Assembly: GCF_003385115.1 (NCBI RefSeq)
Contig: NZ_QUNI01000007.1
Span: forward strand, 207,117-271,116
Direction: 5' to 3'
DNA: 64,000 nt
From: Flavobacterium aquicola
GTDB taxonomy: Bacteria; Bacteroidota; Bacteroidia; Flavobacteriales; Flavobacteriaceae
Below, one piece after another: positions 36,891 through 45,550 of this stretch. Below the pieces are notes generated by a model that had not been told where the DNA came from, searched no databases, and saw nothing but the letters and a program-made list of their open reading frames with translations. Both the position numbers and the translations under genes were made by a program. Position 1 is the stretch's first letter. Each line of letters starts with the position of its first letter.

Positions 36891-37631
36891 TTAAAACTCC
36901 AATTTTTTCTTTCTTAATTCGAAATTTTGTCCAAGATATACACGTCGTACCATTTCGTCTTCAACCAATTCTTCAGGAATACCAGCTTTTAGAATTCCGC
37001 CTTCAAACATAAGATAGGTTTTGTCTGTGATAGCAAGGGTTTCCTGCACGTTGTGGTCGGTGATTAGGATTCCAATGTTCTTGTTTTTTAATTGCGCTAC
37101 GATTCTCTGAATATCTTCTACAGCAACTGGATCAACTCCAGCAAAAGGTTCATCTAGTAAAATAAATTTAGGATCTGTAGCAAGACAGCGGGCAATTTCG
37201 GTACGACGGCGCTCGCCACCCGAAAGTAAATCTCCGCGGTTGGTGCGAATGTGTTCCAAACTAAATTCAGCAATCAGACTTTCCATTTTAGCAATTTGTG
37301 CTTCTTTAGAAAGTTTGGTTAATTGCAATACACTCAAAATATTATCTTCAATACTTAATTTTCTAAAAACTGAAGCTTCCTGAGCTAAATATCCAATTCC
37401 CTGCTGTGCTCTTTTGTACATCGGATAATCGGTAATATTCAAATCGTCAAGATAAATATTTCCTGAATTTGGTTTTACCAATCCTACAATCATATAAAAA
37501 GAAGTCGTTTTTCCGGCACCATTTGGTCCCAAAAGACCAACGATTTCACCTTGATTTACTTCTACCGAAATACCTTTTACAACACTTCGGCCTTTGTAGG
37601 TTTTTATTAAATTTTCTGCTCTTAGCTTCAT
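36891..37631 (-). CDS. lptB: LPS export ABC transporter ATPase LptB
   Basis: A 246-residue ATPase that powers lipopolysaccharide extraction from the inner membrane with LptF, LptG and LptC. GLLGPNGAGKTTSFYM (about residues 32-47) is Walker A; GYLAQEASVFRKL (about 78-90) the Q-loop; LLSGGERRRTEIARCL (about 134-149) the ABC signature; KFILLDEPFAGVDP (about 154-167) Walker B; ITDHNV (about 190-195) the H-switch. SFYMIVG and the VFRKL form distinguish LptB from amino-acid transporters. It lies downstream of the AhpD-like gene on the same strand. Confidence 0.95.
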   Translation of the reverse strand: MKLRAENLIKTYKGRSVVKGISVEVNQGEIVGLLGPNGAGKTTSFYMIVGLVKPNSGNIYLDDLNITDYPMYKRAQQGIGYLAQEASVFRKLSIEDNILSVLQLTKLSKEAQIAKMESLIAEFSLEHIRTNRGDLLSGGERRRTEIARCLATDPKFILLDEPFAGVDPVAVEDIQRIVAQLKNKNIGILITDHNVQETLAITDKTYLMFEGGILKAGIPEELVEDEMVRRVYLGQNFELRKKKLEF

Positions 37632-37671
37632 TTTTTTAGTTTGATCGTTTTAAATGTTTAATTGTTTAACC

Positions 37672-37699
37672 GTTTAATCGTTACAATTAACGATTGAAC
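37672..37699. repeat. Imperfect inverted repeat upstream of lptB
   Basis: gtttaatcgtt (37672-37682) pairs with aacgattgaac (37689-37699) with one G-U pair and a six-base loop, inside an AT-rich run of gtttaa-like octamers (37655-37682). No U-run follows, so it is not a clear terminator. It may be a repeat-family relic. Confidence 0.5.
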
Positions 37700-37717
37700 A
37701 AATCAACGAATTAACAA

Positions 37718-38065
37718 TTATTTGGTTTCTTCCAAAGCTTCCCAGAATTCATAAGCTCTGCGAAGATGAGGAACTACAATTGTGCCGCCCACTAAGGTTG
37801 CTATTCCCATAGCTTCCATCATTTCTTCTTTGGTAACTCCTTCTTTATAACTGGTTTCTAAGTGGTATTTTACGCAGTCGTCACAACGCAGAACAGCCGA
37901 AGCTACAAGTCCCAAAAGTTCTTTGGTTTTAACATCCAAAGCTCCTGCTGCATACGCATTGGTATCCAGATTAAAAATACGTTTTACTATTTTATTATTG
38001 TCGGCCAATAATTTTTCGTTCATTTTGGAACGGTAATCATTGAATTCTTGTACGATATCAGACAT
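37718..38065 (-). CDS. Carboxymuconolactone decarboxylase/AhpD-like protein
   Basis: A 115-residue protein with the AhpD-like core. CDDCVKYHLETSYKEG (about residues 60-75) is the C-x2-C-x3-His redox motif, and KELLGLVASAVLR precedes it with the conserved helix. Such proteins may act in thiol-based peroxide reduction or as decarboxylases; the CxxC points to a redox role. It overlaps tatC by eight bases, and the set with lptB, tatC and kpsF forms one minus-strand operon. The substrate is unknown. Confidence 0.88.
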   Translation of the reverse strand: MSDIVQEFNDYRSKMNEKLLADNNKIVKRIFNLDTNAYAAGALDVKTKELLGLVASAVLRCDDCVKYHLETSYKEGVTKEEMMEAMGIATLVGGTIVVPHLRRAYEFWEALEETK

Positions 38066-38873
38066 TTGTTTTCTTTTTATTTAATACTACAATTTTTGAA
38101 ATCAATATACTTACTTCATAAATAAGCAGCATTGGAATAGCAACAATAGTCTGGCTCACAACATCTGGAGGCGTAACAATTGCCGCGACAATCAAGATTA
38201 TGACAACAGCATATTTCCAATATTTTCGTAAAAATTCTGGAGTTACTAAATCTAATTTTGTTAAGAAATAAATAATTATAGGGAGTTCAAAGAATAATCC
38301 GCTGGCCAAAATACTGGTTTTTACCATACCAATATAGGAGTCCAGAGTAAATTGATTTTTGACAACATCACTTATTGTGAACGTAGCTACAAAGTTTACG
38401 GACATTGGAATTACAACATAATAGCCAAATATAACACCTAAGAAGAAAAGTAATGAAGAACTAAATATAAATACTTTAGCTCCTTTCTTTTCTTTTTCAT
38501 AAAGAGCTGGGCCGATGAATTTCCAAACTTCCCATAAAATATAGGGAAAACTTAAAATGAAACCTGCCAAAATACACATCCATACAAAAATATTAACCTG
38601 CCCTTCCATCTCAGTATTCTGAATAATAAAAGGCATTTCGGTTATGCAGATGCTTTCGGCGAATCCCAATTGATGTGATAATTCACAGAAATAGCGATAG
38701 GTAAAAAAAGTTGGTCTTGTTGGGCCAAATATAATTGTATCAAACAAATAATCACTTACAAAATAAGTTACACAAGCCATGATGACTACAGCTGTTGTGC
38801 TTCTAACTAATAGCCATCTTAATTCTTCCAGATGGTCTAAAAAGGACATTTCGCCTAAATTTTTCTTTGCCAT
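38058..38873 (-). CDS. tatC: Sec-independent protein translocase TatC
   Basis: A 271-residue six-helix membrane protein, the receptor that recognises twin-arginine signal peptides. MSFLDHLEELRWLLVRS (about residues 8-24) is the conserved cytoplasmic N-terminus with the Leu-Glu-Glu-Leu-Arg signature. FILSFPYILWEVWKFIGPALYEKEKKG (about 106-132) is the first cytoplasmic loop and helix. TPPDVVSQT (about 238) is the conserved loop near the last helices. A long periplasmic loop (about 45-90) is typical of Bacteroidota. Its start overlaps the kpsF stop by one base. No tatA is seen in the window. Confidence 0.95.
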   Translation of the reverse strand: MAKKNLGEMSFLDHLEELRWLLVRSTTAVVIMACVTYFVSDYLFDTIIFGPTRPTFFTYRYFCELSHQLGFAESICITEMPFIIQNTEMEGQVNIFVWMCILAGFILSFPYILWEVWKFIGPALYEKEKKGAKVFIFSSSLLFFLGVIFGYYVVIPMSVNFVATFTISDVVKNQFTLDSYIGMVKTSILASGLFFELPIIIYFLTKLDLVTPEFLRKYWKYAVVIILIVAAIVTPPDVVSQTIVAIPMLLIYEVSILISKIVVLNKKKTNV

Positions 38874-39838
38874 TATACAATCCCCTCTTTTAAAATGTCA
38901 TGTAAATGCAATACGCCTTTATATTCTCCATTGTCTACAACTATTAATTGCGTGATGGAAAAATCTTCCATAATATTGAAAGCATCTACCACCATAGCAG
39001 CAGATTGTATTGTTTTTGGACTTTTTGTCATAATATCTTTAGCAGTTAATTCGGCAAAAGTATCTCTGTCGTTGAGCATTCTTCGAATATCACCGTCAGT
39101 AATTATTCCGATTACTTTGTTGTTTTCTACAACTGCAGTTACACCTAAACGTTTCTCTGAAATTTCGAAAATTGCTTTTTTGACAGGAGTATCTGGGCCT
39201 ACTTCGGGTTTTAAAGTATGTTCCAGCATGTCTTTCACGCGAAGCAGTAATTTTTTTCCTAAAGCACCGCCAGGATGATAAACTGCAAAATCTTCAGCTT
39301 TGAAATCTCTCATTTCCATAAGACAAACAACTATGGCATCTCCCATAACTAATTGCGCCGTTGTACTATTAGTGGGAGCTAAGTTTAATGGACAGGCTTC
39401 TGCATCAACGGTTGTGTTTAAAACGTAATGTGAGCCTTTTGCCAAAAAGGAAGTCATATTCCCCGTCATTCCAATTAATTTATTTCCAAAACGAGTCAGA
39501 AGCGGTACTAATGCTTTGATTTCTGGACTATTGCCACTTTTGGATATGCAGATAACAACATCGTCTTTTTGCAGCATTCCTAAATCTCCGTGTATCGCTT
39601 CAGAAGCGTGTAAAAATAAGGAAGGTGTGCCCGTGGAGTTAAAAGAAGCTACCATTTTTTGAGCAATAATTGCACTTTTGCCAATTCCGGTTACGATTAA
39701 TCGGCCTTTAGAATTGAAAATACATTGTACGGCTTCAGCAAAAGTATCGTCAATGAAATCAATTAATTTAGCAATAGATTGGCTTTCTGATTCAATTGTT
39801 TTTTTAGCATTGGCCAATATGTTTTCTTTTGTAATCAA
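38873..39838 (-). CDS. kdsD: Arabinose-5-phosphate isomerase (KpsF/GutQ/KdsD family)
   Basis: A 321-residue isomerase that turns ribulose 5-phosphate into arabinose 5-phosphate, the first step toward Kdo for lipopolysaccharide. The SIS domain holds VTGIGKSAIIAQKMV, AIHGDLGMLQ, ISKSGNSPEI and LAPTNSTTAQLVMGDA; HPGGALGKKLL leads into two CBS domains (about residues 195-320). An upstream ATG at 39913 is in frame, but a -7 box (39893-39900) lies inside that extension. I therefore place the start at the TTG at 39838, giving the normal lead Met-Ile-Thr-Lys-Glu-Asn-Ile-Leu. It heads the operon with tatC, the AhpD-like gene and lptB. Confidence 0.9.
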   Translation of the reverse strand: MITKENILANAKKTIESESQSIAKLIDFIDDTFAEAVQCIFNSKGRLIVTGIGKSAIIAQKMVASFNSTGTPSLFLHASEAIHGDLGMLQKDDVVICISKSGNSPEIKALVPLLTRFGNKLIGMTGNMTSFLAKGSHYVLNTTVDAEACPLNLAPTNSTTAQLVMGDAIVVCLMEMRDFKAEDFAVYHPGGALGKKLLLRVKDMLEHTLKPEVGPDTPVKKAIFEISEKRLGVTAVVENNKVIGIITDGDIRRMLNDRDTFAELTAKDIMTKSPKTIQSAAMVVDAFNIMEDFSITQLIVVDNGEYKGVLHLHDILKEGIV

Positions 39839-39854
39839 AACAGATAGTTTAAAA

Positions 39855-39885
39855 TTTGTAAGTGTAAAAGAAAGTTGTATCTTTA
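39855..39885 (+). promoter_or_regulatory. recQ promoter
   Basis: TTTG (39855-39858), 19 bases, then TATCTTTA (39878-39885), a one-base variant of the TAnnTTTG box, 38 bases ahead of the recQ ATG. It lies beside the opposing kdsD promoter. Confidence 0.5.
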
Positions 39886-39892
39886 TGTGCCG

Positions 39893-39921
39893 CAAATTTA
39901 AATAAAATACCACATATTAAA
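39893..39921 (-). promoter_or_regulatory. kdsD promoter
   Basis: On the minus strand TAAATTTG (39900 down to 39893) is an exact -7 box, with TTTA (39921-39918) 17 bases upstream as a weak -33. A transcript from here could not include the ATG at 39913, which supports the TTG start at 39838. Confidence 0.5.
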
Positions 39922-39923
39922 GA

Positions 39924-42119
39924 ATGAATTCAAACGAAATTGACATAGACAAAGAATTAAAGAAGTATTTTGGATTCAGTAAGTTCAAAGGTCTGCAGGA
40001 AAATGTTATTAAAACTTTGCTTAACAAGCAAAATACATTTGTGATTATGCCTACAGGTGGAGGGAAATCGCTCTGTTACCAATTACCAGCTTTAGTTCAG
40101 GAAGGAACTGCAATTGTTGTATCTCCTTTAATAGCATTAATGAAGAATCAGGTAGATGCTATTCGAAGCCTTTCTTCCGAGAATGGGATTGCTCATGTTC
40201 TAAATTCCTCACTTACCAAAACGGAAATTGCACAGGTTAAATCCGATATTTCAGCGGGGATAACCAAGCTTTTGTATGTAGCGCCTGAGTCCTTGACTAA
40301 AGAGGAATATGTTGCTTTTCTGCAGACAGTGCCAATTTCATTTGTTGCAATTGATGAAGCACACTGCATTTCAGAATGGGGACATGATTTTAGACCAGAA
40401 TACCGAAATCTAAAAAATATTATTAAGCAATTAGGAGAAGTTCCTATAATTGGCCTTACGGCTACTGCAACTCCAAAAGTGCAGGAAGATATCCTGAAAA
40501 ATTTGGAGATGTCGAATGCTACTACTTTTAAAGCTTCATTTAACAGAGCCAATTTGTTTTATGAAGTTCGTACCAAAACAAAAAATGTTGAATCAGATAT
40601 CATTCGGTTTATAAAACAGCATAAAGGAAAATCTGGTATTATTTACTGTTTGAGCCGTAAAAAAGTAGAATCCATCGCCGAAGTATTACAAGTGAATGGA
40701 ATTAGTGCCGTTCCATATCATGCAGGTCTGGATGCTAAAACACGGGCAAAACATCAGGACATGTTTTTGATGGAAGATGTAGAAGTTGTTGTTGCTACAA
40801 TTGCTTTTGGTATGGGAATCGATAAGCCCGATGTTCGTTTTGTGATTCATCATGATATTCCAAAATCATTAGAAAGTTATTATCAGGAAACAGGACGCGC
40901 TGGAAGGGATGGAGGAGAAGGACACTGTCTTGCTTATTACTCCTATAAAGATGTAGAGAAATTAGAAAAATTTCTTTCAGGAAAACCAGTTGCTGAGCAG
41001 GAAATAGGTTTTGCTTTATTGCAGGAAGTGGTGGCTTATGCTGAAACTTCAATGTCGAGAAGAAAATTTTTGCTTCATTATTTTGGTGAAGAATTTGACA
41101 GCGAAACAGGCGAGGGTGCCGATATGGATGATAACGTGCGTAACCCGAAAACAAAAGTGGAAGCCAAAGATGAAGTGCTGAAGCTGTTGGAAGTTGTCAA
41201 AAAAACCAAGCATATTTATAAATCCAAAGAGATTGTTTTTACATTAATTGGCCGTGTAAATGCGGTTATCAATGCTCATAAAACAGATTCGCAGTCATTT
41301 TTTGGCTCAGGTTCAAATCATGACGAAAAATATTGGATGGCTTTATTACGTCAGGTTCTTGTCGCAGGATTGCTGACTAAGGATATTGAAACCTATGGTA
41401 TTATAGAAATTACAAAAGAAGGATTGGCGTTTATGAAAAACCCAGAATCCTTTTTAATGTCTGAGGACCATGAATATAGTGAGTCCGAAGATGACGCCAT
41501 AATAACTGCTTCAAAATCATCTGGGACAGCCGATGAATTGTTAATGTCAATGCTTCGCGAATTGAGGAAAAAAGTTGCTAAAAAACTAGGTGTTCCTCCA
41601 TTTGTGGTTTTTCAAGATCCTTCTCTTGAAGATATGGCATTGAAATATCCAATTTCGCAGTCAGAATTAATTAATATTCATGGAGTTGGTGAAGGGAAAG
41701 CTAAGAAATATGGTAAAGAATTCATTGAATTAATAAATCGTTATGTCGAAGAGAATGACATTATACGTCCTGATGATTTGGTTGTGAAATCAACCGGAGT
41801 GAACTCTGTCAATAAACTGTATATCATTCAAAATATAGACAGAAAATTAGCTCTGACAGATATCGCTTCCGCAAAAGGGTTGAAGATGGACGATTTGATA
41901 AAAGAAATGGAACAAATTGTATATTCAGGAACCAAATTGAATATCAAATATTGGATTGATGAAATGCTGGACGACGATCAGCAGGAGGAAATCCATGAAT
42001 ATTTTATGGAATCAGAATCAGATAATATTGAAAAAGCTCTCAAAGAATTTGATGGCGATTATGATTTGGACGAATTACGCCTGATGCGAATAAAATTTAT
42101 TAGCGAAGTGGCAAATTAA
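39924..42119 (+). CDS. recQ: RecQ-family ATP-dependent DNA helicase lacking zinc cysteines
   Basis: A 731-residue 3'-5' helicase for replication-fork repair and recombination. Motif 0 is FGFSKFKGLQENVI; MPTGGGKSLCYQLPAL (about residues 42-57) is Walker A; DEAHCISEWGHDFRPEY (about 142-158) motif II; TATATPKV motif III; FGMGIDKPDVRFVIHHD (about 294-310) and QETGRAGRDG motifs V and VI. An HRDC domain (about 540-610) and a C-terminal helical region follow. All four zinc-binding Cys of the RecQ-Zn domain are replaced: SRRKFLLHYFGEEFD has Ser for the first, and GADMDDNVRNPK has Ala, Asp and Val where Cys-x2-Cys-x2-Cys is expected. The fold may be held without metal. Confidence 0.95.
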   Translation: MNSNEIDIDKELKKYFGFSKFKGLQENVIKTLLNKQNTFVIMPTGGGKSLCYQLPALVQEGTAIVVSPLIALMKNQVDAIRSLSSENGIAHVLNSSLTKTEIAQVKSDISAGITKLLYVAPESLTKEEYVAFLQTVPISFVAIDEAHCISEWGHDFRPEYRNLKNIIKQLGEVPIIGLTATATPKVQEDILKNLEMSNATTFKASFNRANLFYEVRTKTKNVESDIIRFIKQHKGKSGIIYCLSRKKVESIAEVLQVNGISAVPYHAGLDAKTRAKHQDMFLMEDVEVVVATIAFGMGIDKPDVRFVIHHDIPKSLESYYQETGRAGRDGGEGHCLAYYSYKDVEKLEKFLSGKPVAEQEIGFALLQEVVAYAETSMSRRKFLLHYFGEEFDSETGEGADMDDNVRNPKTKVEAKDEVLKLLEVVKKTKHIYKSKEIVFTLIGRVNAVINAHKTDSQSFFGSGSNHDEKYWMALLRQVLVAGLLTKDIETYGIIEITKEGLAFMKNPESFLMSEDHEYSESEDDAIITASKSSGTADELLMSMLRELRKKVAKKLGVPPFVVFQDPSLEDMALKYPISQSELINIHGVGEGKAKKYGKEFIELINRYVEENDIIRPDDLVVKSTGVNSVNKLYIIQNIDRKLALTDIASAKGLKMDDLIKEMEQIVYSGTKLNIKYWIDEMLDDDQQEEIHEYFMESESDNIEKALKEFDGDYDLDELRLMRIKFISEVAN

Positions 42120-42126
42120 ATTTTTT

Positions 42127-42882
42127 ATGAGATTTTTTAAATTATTATTAGTTATCATTTTTTTAGGATCCACCAAGTTATTTGCGACCGGCCAGGTTCC
42201 TGATTATTTAATAATAGAAAAAGACACGCTCTTCATACAATCAAATCCGTTAGAAGAATATTTTAAGAATCATCCCATTCCAGACAATTTAATAACTAGC
42301 CTTTCCAGTGCAAATTGGAGAGGTTATGTTGCTTATTTTAAGTTTGTAGCTGGGAAATTGGTTGTCGAGAATATTTATAAAGAAGATTTTAAGGAGGATA
42401 GTAATGGTAAAACCCAATTTATCAAAACATCTATTTATAAAGATATTTTTGGAGCAAAGCTTAATTTTCCATGTGATTTTTATTCAGGTTTGCTAATATG
42501 TCCTTCAGGAGATGTAGTTAAATATGTACATATGGGATATAGTTCTCTTTACCAAAATTATAATCTAATAGAAATAAAGAACGGTAGTACTATCAAATCA
42601 AAGAAGTTTACAACTGAAGAGTTTCAGAAGTTTAAAATGGACTATTTTAATTATTATAAAAAGACAGAAGAATATAAAGCTAAAGTTAAGGAGTTTAAGG
42701 AAATGGAGCAAGAGACCGACTATCCGGGCAGTTCTTTAAGAGTAGTGCATCCTGGTATTGGGAAAGAGAATAAATCTTTAACGAAAAAAGAAACTGAATT
42801 TAAAGCTGACAAATTTATAGAATCGTTTATGTTTGTTTATTTAAGTGATTACATGAAAACAATAGAAGTCCCAAATAATTAA
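42127..42882 (+). CDS. Exported protein of unknown function
   Basis: A 251-residue protein with a signal peptide (RFFKLLLVIIFLGSTKLFATG, cleavage near residue 21). The rest is hydrophilic, with CDFYSGLLICPSGD at about residue 119 carrying two Cys that could pair in the periplasm, and a charged Lys/Glu-rich stretch after 160. I recognise no domain. It begins seven bases after recQ and is followed five bases later by another small exported protein, so the two may work together in the envelope. Confidence 0.75.
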   Translation: MRFFKLLLVIIFLGSTKLFATGQVPDYLIIEKDTLFIQSNPLEEYFKNHPIPDNLITSLSSANWRGYVAYFKFVAGKLVVENIYKEDFKEDSNGKTQFIKTSIYKDIFGAKLNFPCDFYSGLLICPSGDVVKYVHMGYSSLYQNYNLIEIKNGSTIKSKKFTTEEFQKFKMDYFNYYKKTEEYKAKVKEFKEMEQETDYPGSSLRVVHPGIGKENKSLTKKETEFKADKFIESFMFVYLSDYMKTIEVPNN

Positions 42883-42887
42883 GTATT

Positions 42888-43310
42888 ATGAAAAAAATAT
42901 CCCCTTTGTTTAAAATAGCTGTTTTGGCAGTATTTTCCATTTTGATTTTTAGTTTTTCAATTGATAAAAAAGAGCAAGATAATAAGTTGGTCGGTATTTG
43001 GAAGGGATTTGAAAAAGACAAACAAATAGATGGAATTGAAAAACATTGGATACAGCAAAGATTTGCAGATGGTAATTATGTCATCATGTTTACTGCAAAA
43101 GAAAACTGCCAAATAGAGACTTTTACTGAAAAAGGAAAATGGTGGACCAAAGATGGTAAGTTTTACGAATCAGCGGAAGGTACTAAAGATATTGATGTTT
43201 ATGAATATGAAGTCAAAAATGATGAAGTTGTAGATTTTAAAAGTATTAAGCTGCTTGGAAAAGATGATAATACTTATATATTTAGTGATTATAAGCTTGA
43301 CTTAAAGTAA
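42888..43310 (+). CDS. Small exported lipocalin-like protein
   Basis: A 140-residue protein with an N-terminal signal or anchor helix (about residues 8-25). The mature part has KLVGIWKGF, then alternating strands ending DDNTYIFSDYKLDL, the pattern of small lipocalin-like (DUF4488/META-like) proteins of this phylum, where a Gly-x-Trp opens the barrel. The assignment is by pattern only. It ends at a strong bidirectional terminator. Confidence 0.65.
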   Translation: MKKISPLFKIAVLAVFSILIFSFSIDKKEQDNKLVGIWKGFEKDKQIDGIEKHWIQQRFADGNYVIMFTAKENCQIETFTEKGKWWTKDGKFYESAEGTKDIDVYEYEVKNDEVVDFKSIKLLGKDDNTYIFSDYKLDLK

Positions 43311-43330
43311 AACGATTTTAAAATTCAAAA

Positions 43331-43376
43331 AAATCCAAATTCAAACAGCTAGAAGTAGTTTTGAATTTGGATTTTT
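43331..43376. terminator. Bidirectional intrinsic terminator
   Basis: A perfect 15-bp stem (43331-43345 with 43360-43374) around a 14-base loop, with A-run before and T-run after, between the convergent lipocalin-like gene and the 79-residue gene. Confidence 0.85.
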
Positions 43377-43386
43377 CATTAGAGTT

Positions 43387-43626
43387 TTACTCTTCATAAA
43401 CTTCCCCACGATGCGGTTTCAAGGCATCTCTTACCTGAATCATATTTTCCTCAACAACGACCATGTAAGCGGTTGCATACATTTCATTAAAGATTTCAAA
43501 TCCTGTTATGTTAATCGGCAATTTTTCAATCACAATGTATTCTTTCAAATGTATTTCGTGATGTTCGGCCGTTTTTGCCGAAGCAGGACCACGAAAATCC
43601 CATATTAGTTTTATTTTTCTAGACAT
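43387..43626 (-). CDS. Conserved small protein of unknown function
   Basis: A 79-residue soluble protein beginning SRKIKLIWDFRGPASAKTAE and ending RDALKPHRGEVYEE. Two His (HHEIHLKEY, about residues 22-30) and a repeated Met-rich middle (IFNEMYATAYMVVVEENM) are visible. I know no domain for it, though it looks like a genuine gene: it has its own -7 box (43656-43663) and a terminator. An alpha/beta fold is likely. Its role is unknown. Confidence 0.75.
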   Translation of the reverse strand: MSRKIKLIWDFRGPASAKTAEHHEIHLKEYIVIEKLPINITGFEIFNEMYATAYMVVVEENMIQVRDALKPHRGEVYEE

Positions 43627-43655
43627 TATTTTTTTAGTGCAAAGTTTGAAAGAAA

Positions 43656-43663
43656 CAAAGGTA
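43656..43663 (-). promoter_or_regulatory. -7 box for the 79-residue gene
   Basis: On the minus strand TACCTTTG matches TAnnTTTG, 29 bases ahead of the ATG at 43626. Confidence 0.45.
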
Positions 43664-43699
43664 CAAAGTCTATTTCTGAAAATGGGTCTTTAAAAAAAG

Positions 43700-43846
43700 T
43701 TAGCCACGAATTCACTAATTAATTTTTTATCAAAATTAAAATTGCACAAATTATGACTTTAAGGATAATTCGTGTCATTAAGACGTAATAATTTACTTCG
43801 TCAGTTTGCTTCTTTCGTGTGTAATAATTTGTGAATTCGTGGCTTA
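43700..43846. repeat. MITE-like element with 21-bp terminal inverted repeats
   Basis: Within the 312-base gap, 43700-43720 (ttagccacgaattcactaat) is the inverted partner of 43826-43846 (aatttgtgaattcgtggctt), matching at 19 of 21 positions. The interior (about 105 bases) is AT-rich with no frame and includes aattcgtgtcatt, a further partial copy of the end. It is about 147 bases in all, with no transposase gene. Confidence 0.6.
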
Positions 43847-43891
43847 AATATTAAAAGTGTATGAGGAAGAACTAATTTCAGTTCAAAATAG

Positions 43892-43899
43892 TATTTTTG
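43892..43899 (+). promoter_or_regulatory. -7 box for the FAD-dependent oxidoreductase gene
   Basis: TATTTTTG matches TAnnTTTG, 39 bases before the ATG at 43939. Confidence 0.4.
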
Positions 43900-43938
43900 C
43901 ATCTTCTTTTCATAGAAAGAAAAGCTAATAAATAAGAT

Positions 43939-45528
43939 ATGCCACAAGAACTCCTATTACAAGTTTCTCCGGAAATTGCTTCCAACGAATCGTTGCTGAA
44001 AGATTATTTGTCCAAACAAATTAAAGTCTCAGTCAAGGAGATACAACACGTGGTTATCTTGAAGCGGTCAATTGATGCACGCCAGAAAGCAATAAAAATC
44101 AATTTGAAAGTTTCTATTTATTTGAAAGGCGAACCTTTTCAGGAGTATCAAATAGAACTGCCAGATTATAAAAATGTTGCCAATGCGCAGGAAGTTATTG
44201 TAGTAGGAGCTGGTCCTGCAGGACTTTTTGCTGCTTTGCAATTAATAGAATTGGGTTTAAAACCTATCGTAATTGAAAGAGGAAAAGATGTTCGTGGACG
44301 CCGCCGTGATTTGAAAGCAATCAATAGAGATCATATTGTTGATGAGGATTCTAATTATTGTTTTGGCGAAGGAGGAGCAGGAACCTATTCGGATGGGAAA
44401 TTATATACCCGTTCCAAAAAACGTGGTGATGTTACCCGAATATTAGAATTGCTTGTTGCTTTTGGTGCTACCGGAGATATATTGGTAGACGCGCATCCCC
44501 ATATTGGTACAAACAAATTGCCTCAAATTATACAGGATATTCGGGAGAAAATCATCGAGTATGGTGGACAGGTTTTGTTCGAAACCCGTTTGACCGATAT
44601 TTTGATTAAAAATAATGAAGTGCAGGGAATCGTAACTCAAAATGGGGATACGATTTTAGCAAATAAATTAATATTGGCTACAGGACATTCGGCGAGAGAT
44701 ATTTTTGAACTGCTGGATAAAAAGAAAGTACTTATTGAAGCGAAGCCTTTTGCCTTGGGCGTAAGAGCCGAACATCCGCAGTCATTGATTGACAGCATTC
44801 AATACAGTTGTGATTATCGCGGGGAGCATTTGCCACCAGCGCCTTATTCAATTGTAAAACAGGTCAATGGACGCGGAATGTATTCATTTTGTATGTGTCC
44901 AGGAGGTGTTATTGCACCTTGTGCAACAAGTCCGGGAGAAGTGGTAACCAATGGCTGGTCGCCGTCCAAACGAGATCAGGCAACAGCCAATTCTGGAATT
45001 GTAATCGAATTGAAATTGGAAGATTTCAAGCCTTTTGCGAAATTTGGAGCCTTGGCCGGAATGGAATTTCAAAAAAGCATTGAACAAAAAGCTTGGCATT
45101 TGGCAGGGCACTCGAGCGTAAGCGAACAGGCGAAGCACACTCAAAAAGTTCCTGCGCAGCGAATGGTCGATTTTACACAAAATAAAGTTTCTTCGAATAT
45201 TCCTAAAACGTCTTATGTTCCAGGAACCACTTCGGTGGAAATGGGACAGGTTTTTCCAGGATTTTTATCGCAGATTCTGCGCGAAGGTTTCACTGAATTC
45301 GGAAAATCAATGAAAGGTTATTTGACCAATGAAGCAATATTGCATGCTCCCGAATCAAGAACTTCGTCACCAGTTCGTATTCCTAGAGATTCAATTTCAT
45401 ACGAGCACCTGCAAATAAAGGGATTGTATCCTTGCGGAGAAGGAGCTGGTTATGCAGGCGGAATTATTTCTGCCGCGATTGACGGAGAAAAATGTGCTTT
45501 GAAAATTGCTGAGGCTTTGAAAAGTTAG
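43939..45528 (+). CDS. NAD(P)/FAD-dependent oxidoreductase (COG2509-type)
   Basis: A 529-residue flavoprotein. A small N-terminal domain (residues 1-85, with ILKRSIDARQKAIKIN) precedes a Rossmann FAD site, VIVVGAGPAGLFAALQLIE (about 89-107). GEGGAGTYSDGKLYTRSKK (about 146-164) is characteristic of the uncharacterised FAD-dependent dehydrogenase family. CMCPGGVIAPCATSPGEVVTNG (about 318-339, Cys-rich) and GLYPCGEGAGYAGGI (about 496-510) are further blocks. The substrate is unknown; the protein is probably cytoplasmic. It stands alone between a promoter and a strong terminator. Confidence 0.9.
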   Translation: MPQELLLQVSPEIASNESLLKDYLSKQIKVSVKEIQHVVILKRSIDARQKAIKINLKVSIYLKGEPFQEYQIELPDYKNVANAQEVIVVGAGPAGLFAALQLIELGLKPIVIERGKDVRGRRRDLKAINRDHIVDEDSNYCFGEGGAGTYSDGKLYTRSKKRGDVTRILELLVAFGATGDILVDAHPHIGTNKLPQIIQDIREKIIEYGGQVLFETRLTDILIKNNEVQGIVTQNGDTILANKLILATGHSARDIFELLDKKKVLIEAKPFALGVRAEHPQSLIDSIQYSCDYRGEHLPPAPYSIVKQVNGRGMYSFCMCPGGVIAPCATSPGEVVTNGWSPSKRDQATANSGIVIELKLEDFKPFAKFGALAGMEFQKSIEQKAWHLAGHSSVSEQAKHTQKVPAQRMVDFTQNKVSSNIPKTSYVPGTTSVEMGQVFPGFLSQILREGFTEFGKSMKGYLTNEAILHAPESRTSSPVRIPRDSISYEHLQIKGLYPCGEGAGYAGGIISAAIDGEKCALKIAEALKS

Positions 45529-45550
45529 TTAGCTTTCTGAATATTTGAAT

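Noticed and set aside
38895..39278. 127-codon plus-strand frame
   Set aside because: It is the reverse shadow of kdsD, which has all family motifs.
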